Below are positions 11,549-12,120 of a stretch of DNA of 12,120 nucleotides, in pieces; the first letter of the stretch is position 1, and each line of letters begins with the position of its first letter. This DNA comes from JBNKHG01 sp050290225 (lineage in GTDB: Bacteria; Pseudomonadota; Gammaproteobacteria; Pseudomonadales; Cellvibrionaceae). Where the stretch lies: positions 1-12,120 of the forward strand of contig JBNKHG010000099.1 of NCBI GenBank assembly GCA_050290225.1, read 5' to 3'. The notes below the pieces were generated by a model. That model did not search any database. It worked only from the letters and a program-made list of their open reading frames with translations, and was not told where the DNA came from. The position numbers and the translations under genes were made by a program.

Positions 11549-12120
11549 GTGGACTTTCTCCGATTAAATCAATTCCCCAGCGTCGCGGCCAACGCCGAGT
11601 CGGTGCTGGTGACCGAGGAGCTGCTGGACAAATCCGTGCACGCCATCGGCGTCAAGATGGGCGGCACGGCGTTTACCCGCGCCCACATTGACGATTTCAA
11701 CATCCGTATTGACGGCAAGGACCTGTTGCCTTCCATTACCGGGGCGCAGTTGCAGTTGCAGAATGACTACAACGGCCTCGATGATGATGCGGCCTATCTG
11801 TGGTACTTCTTCGGCGAGCCGACCGCGCAGACCATCAAGGGCCAACACCTGGGCGATTTGGATTTATCCATCTACCGCAAGCCGGTAGAAATTCGGGTGA
11901 AGATTGGCGGCGCCACGGACCCCACCATGGAATCGGTCGCGCTGACCAGCGTGCCCAAGTTGGCCATGGGCATTGATTACACCGAACTGGAGGCGGCGAC
12001 CATCGGTGTGCTGACCCGAACGGTGATTCAGCCTTCGGCGGCGGTAAACCGTAAAAACTATTCGCTGAGCCTGGGCAGCCTGCCCGGTGCGCGGATCCGA
12101 AGCGTTAACTACCACCACGC
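11549..12120 (+). CDS. Major capsid protein (PM2 P2-like DJR), 5' part
   Basis: The start is GTG at 11549, six bases after a strong AAGGGGG Shine-Dalgarno sequence (11537-11543); no ATG lies close by. The amino end reads MDFLRLNQFPSVAANAES, followed by beta strands such as HAIGVKMGGTAFTRAHIDDF and DLDLSIYRKPVEIRVKI. This pattern, an N-terminal FPSV segment followed by a GGTxFT strand, is one I associate with capsid proteins annotated as PM2 P2-like. The full protein is 281 residues (11549-11979 joined to 1-415). It would form pseudo-hexagonal trimers lying over an internal membrane. The gene follows a small membrane-protein gene and the packaging ATPase, a neighbourhood typical of tailless DJR phages. 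The window cuts the gene at its end. A FLiP-like rather than a PM2-like capsid is possible. Confidence 0.8.
   Translation, partial: MDFLRLNQFPSVAANAESVLVTEELLDKSVHAIGVKMGGTAFTRAHIDDFNIRIDGKDLLPSITGAQLQLQNDYNGLDDDAAYLWYFFGEPTAQTIKGQHLGDLDLSIYRKPVEIRVKIGGATDPTMESVALTSVPKLAMGIDYTELEAATIGVLTRTVIQPSAAVNRKNYSLSLGSLPGARIRSVNYHH
11980..12120. repeat. Terminal redundancy, right copy (circle closure)
   Basis: Exact second copy of 1-141. It lies inside the major capsid coding sequence, so it is a sequence overlap from a circular template and not a functional duplication. Confidence 0.93.

Noticed and set aside
1..12120. tRNA, rRNA, insertion sequence, terminase, portal or tail genes
   Set aside because: None could be seen on either strand; every large frame is accounted for by the genes listed.

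Overview
The window looks like one complete, circularly closed genome of a small tailless, membrane-containing phage or a closely related episome or prophage form. The first 141 bases (1-141) recur exactly as the last 141 (11980-12120), so the unit is a circle of 11,979 bp read slightly past its end, and the major capsid gene crosses the junction. Four genes point to the double-jelly-roll (DJR) lineage, in the manner of corticovirus PM2: a capsid protein of about 281 residues resembling PM2 P2, a FtsK/HerA-type packaging ATPase just upstream of it, an HUH rolling-circle replication initiator, and a long series of very small single-span membrane proteins. There is no tail, terminase, portal or integrase gene. 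The host is probably a Gram-negative bacterium, most likely a gammaproteobacterium. This is inferred from the PM2-like relationship and a murein peptidase/holin cassette, and cannot be proved from this window.

Layout. The late block starts at a small membrane protein (11407-11538) and the capsid gene (11549, through the junction, to 415). It continues through three membrane-anchored or short structural candidates (442-1400), a beta-rich 193-residue protein (1397-1978), and a 564-residue protein with a complete glycoside hydrolase 5-like active site that is probably the spike or receptor-binding depolymerase (1975-3669). It ends in a lysis block (3669-5229) with a membrane-anchored M15-like peptidase, a 3TM-type holin and several tiny membrane proteins. 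Nearly all of these genes overlap by 1 or 4 bases, so this should be one translationally coupled operon.

Control region. Between 5230 and 6044 lie a plus-strand ribbon-helix-helix regulator (5338-5559) and a convergent minus-strand regulator (5588-5791), the only minus-strand gene. Three ATGCATGC palindromes (5810-5888) sit between the minus-strand regulator and the early genes. Beyond them is a nested RNA hairpin (5919-5980) whose outer arm contains the Shine-Dalgarno sequence of a 19-codon leader ORF.

Early and middle block. Five small unknown genes (6045-7022), one with its reading frame broken at a ten-G tract, lead to the 623-residue replication initiator (7015-8886). A group of small, mostly membrane genes follows (8855-10620) and ends at the packaging ATPase (10617-11282). 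A 124-bp intergenic region rich in palindromes (11283-11406) separates this block from the late block.

How it fits together. The initiator would replicate the circle by nicking, the regulators and leader would time the early block, the capsid, ATPase and membrane proteins would build a membrane-lined icosahedral particle, the GH5-like protein would recognise or trim a host surface polysaccharide, and the peptidase/holin set would release progeny. Most small genes have no recognisable family, and functions assigned to them from position are inference.
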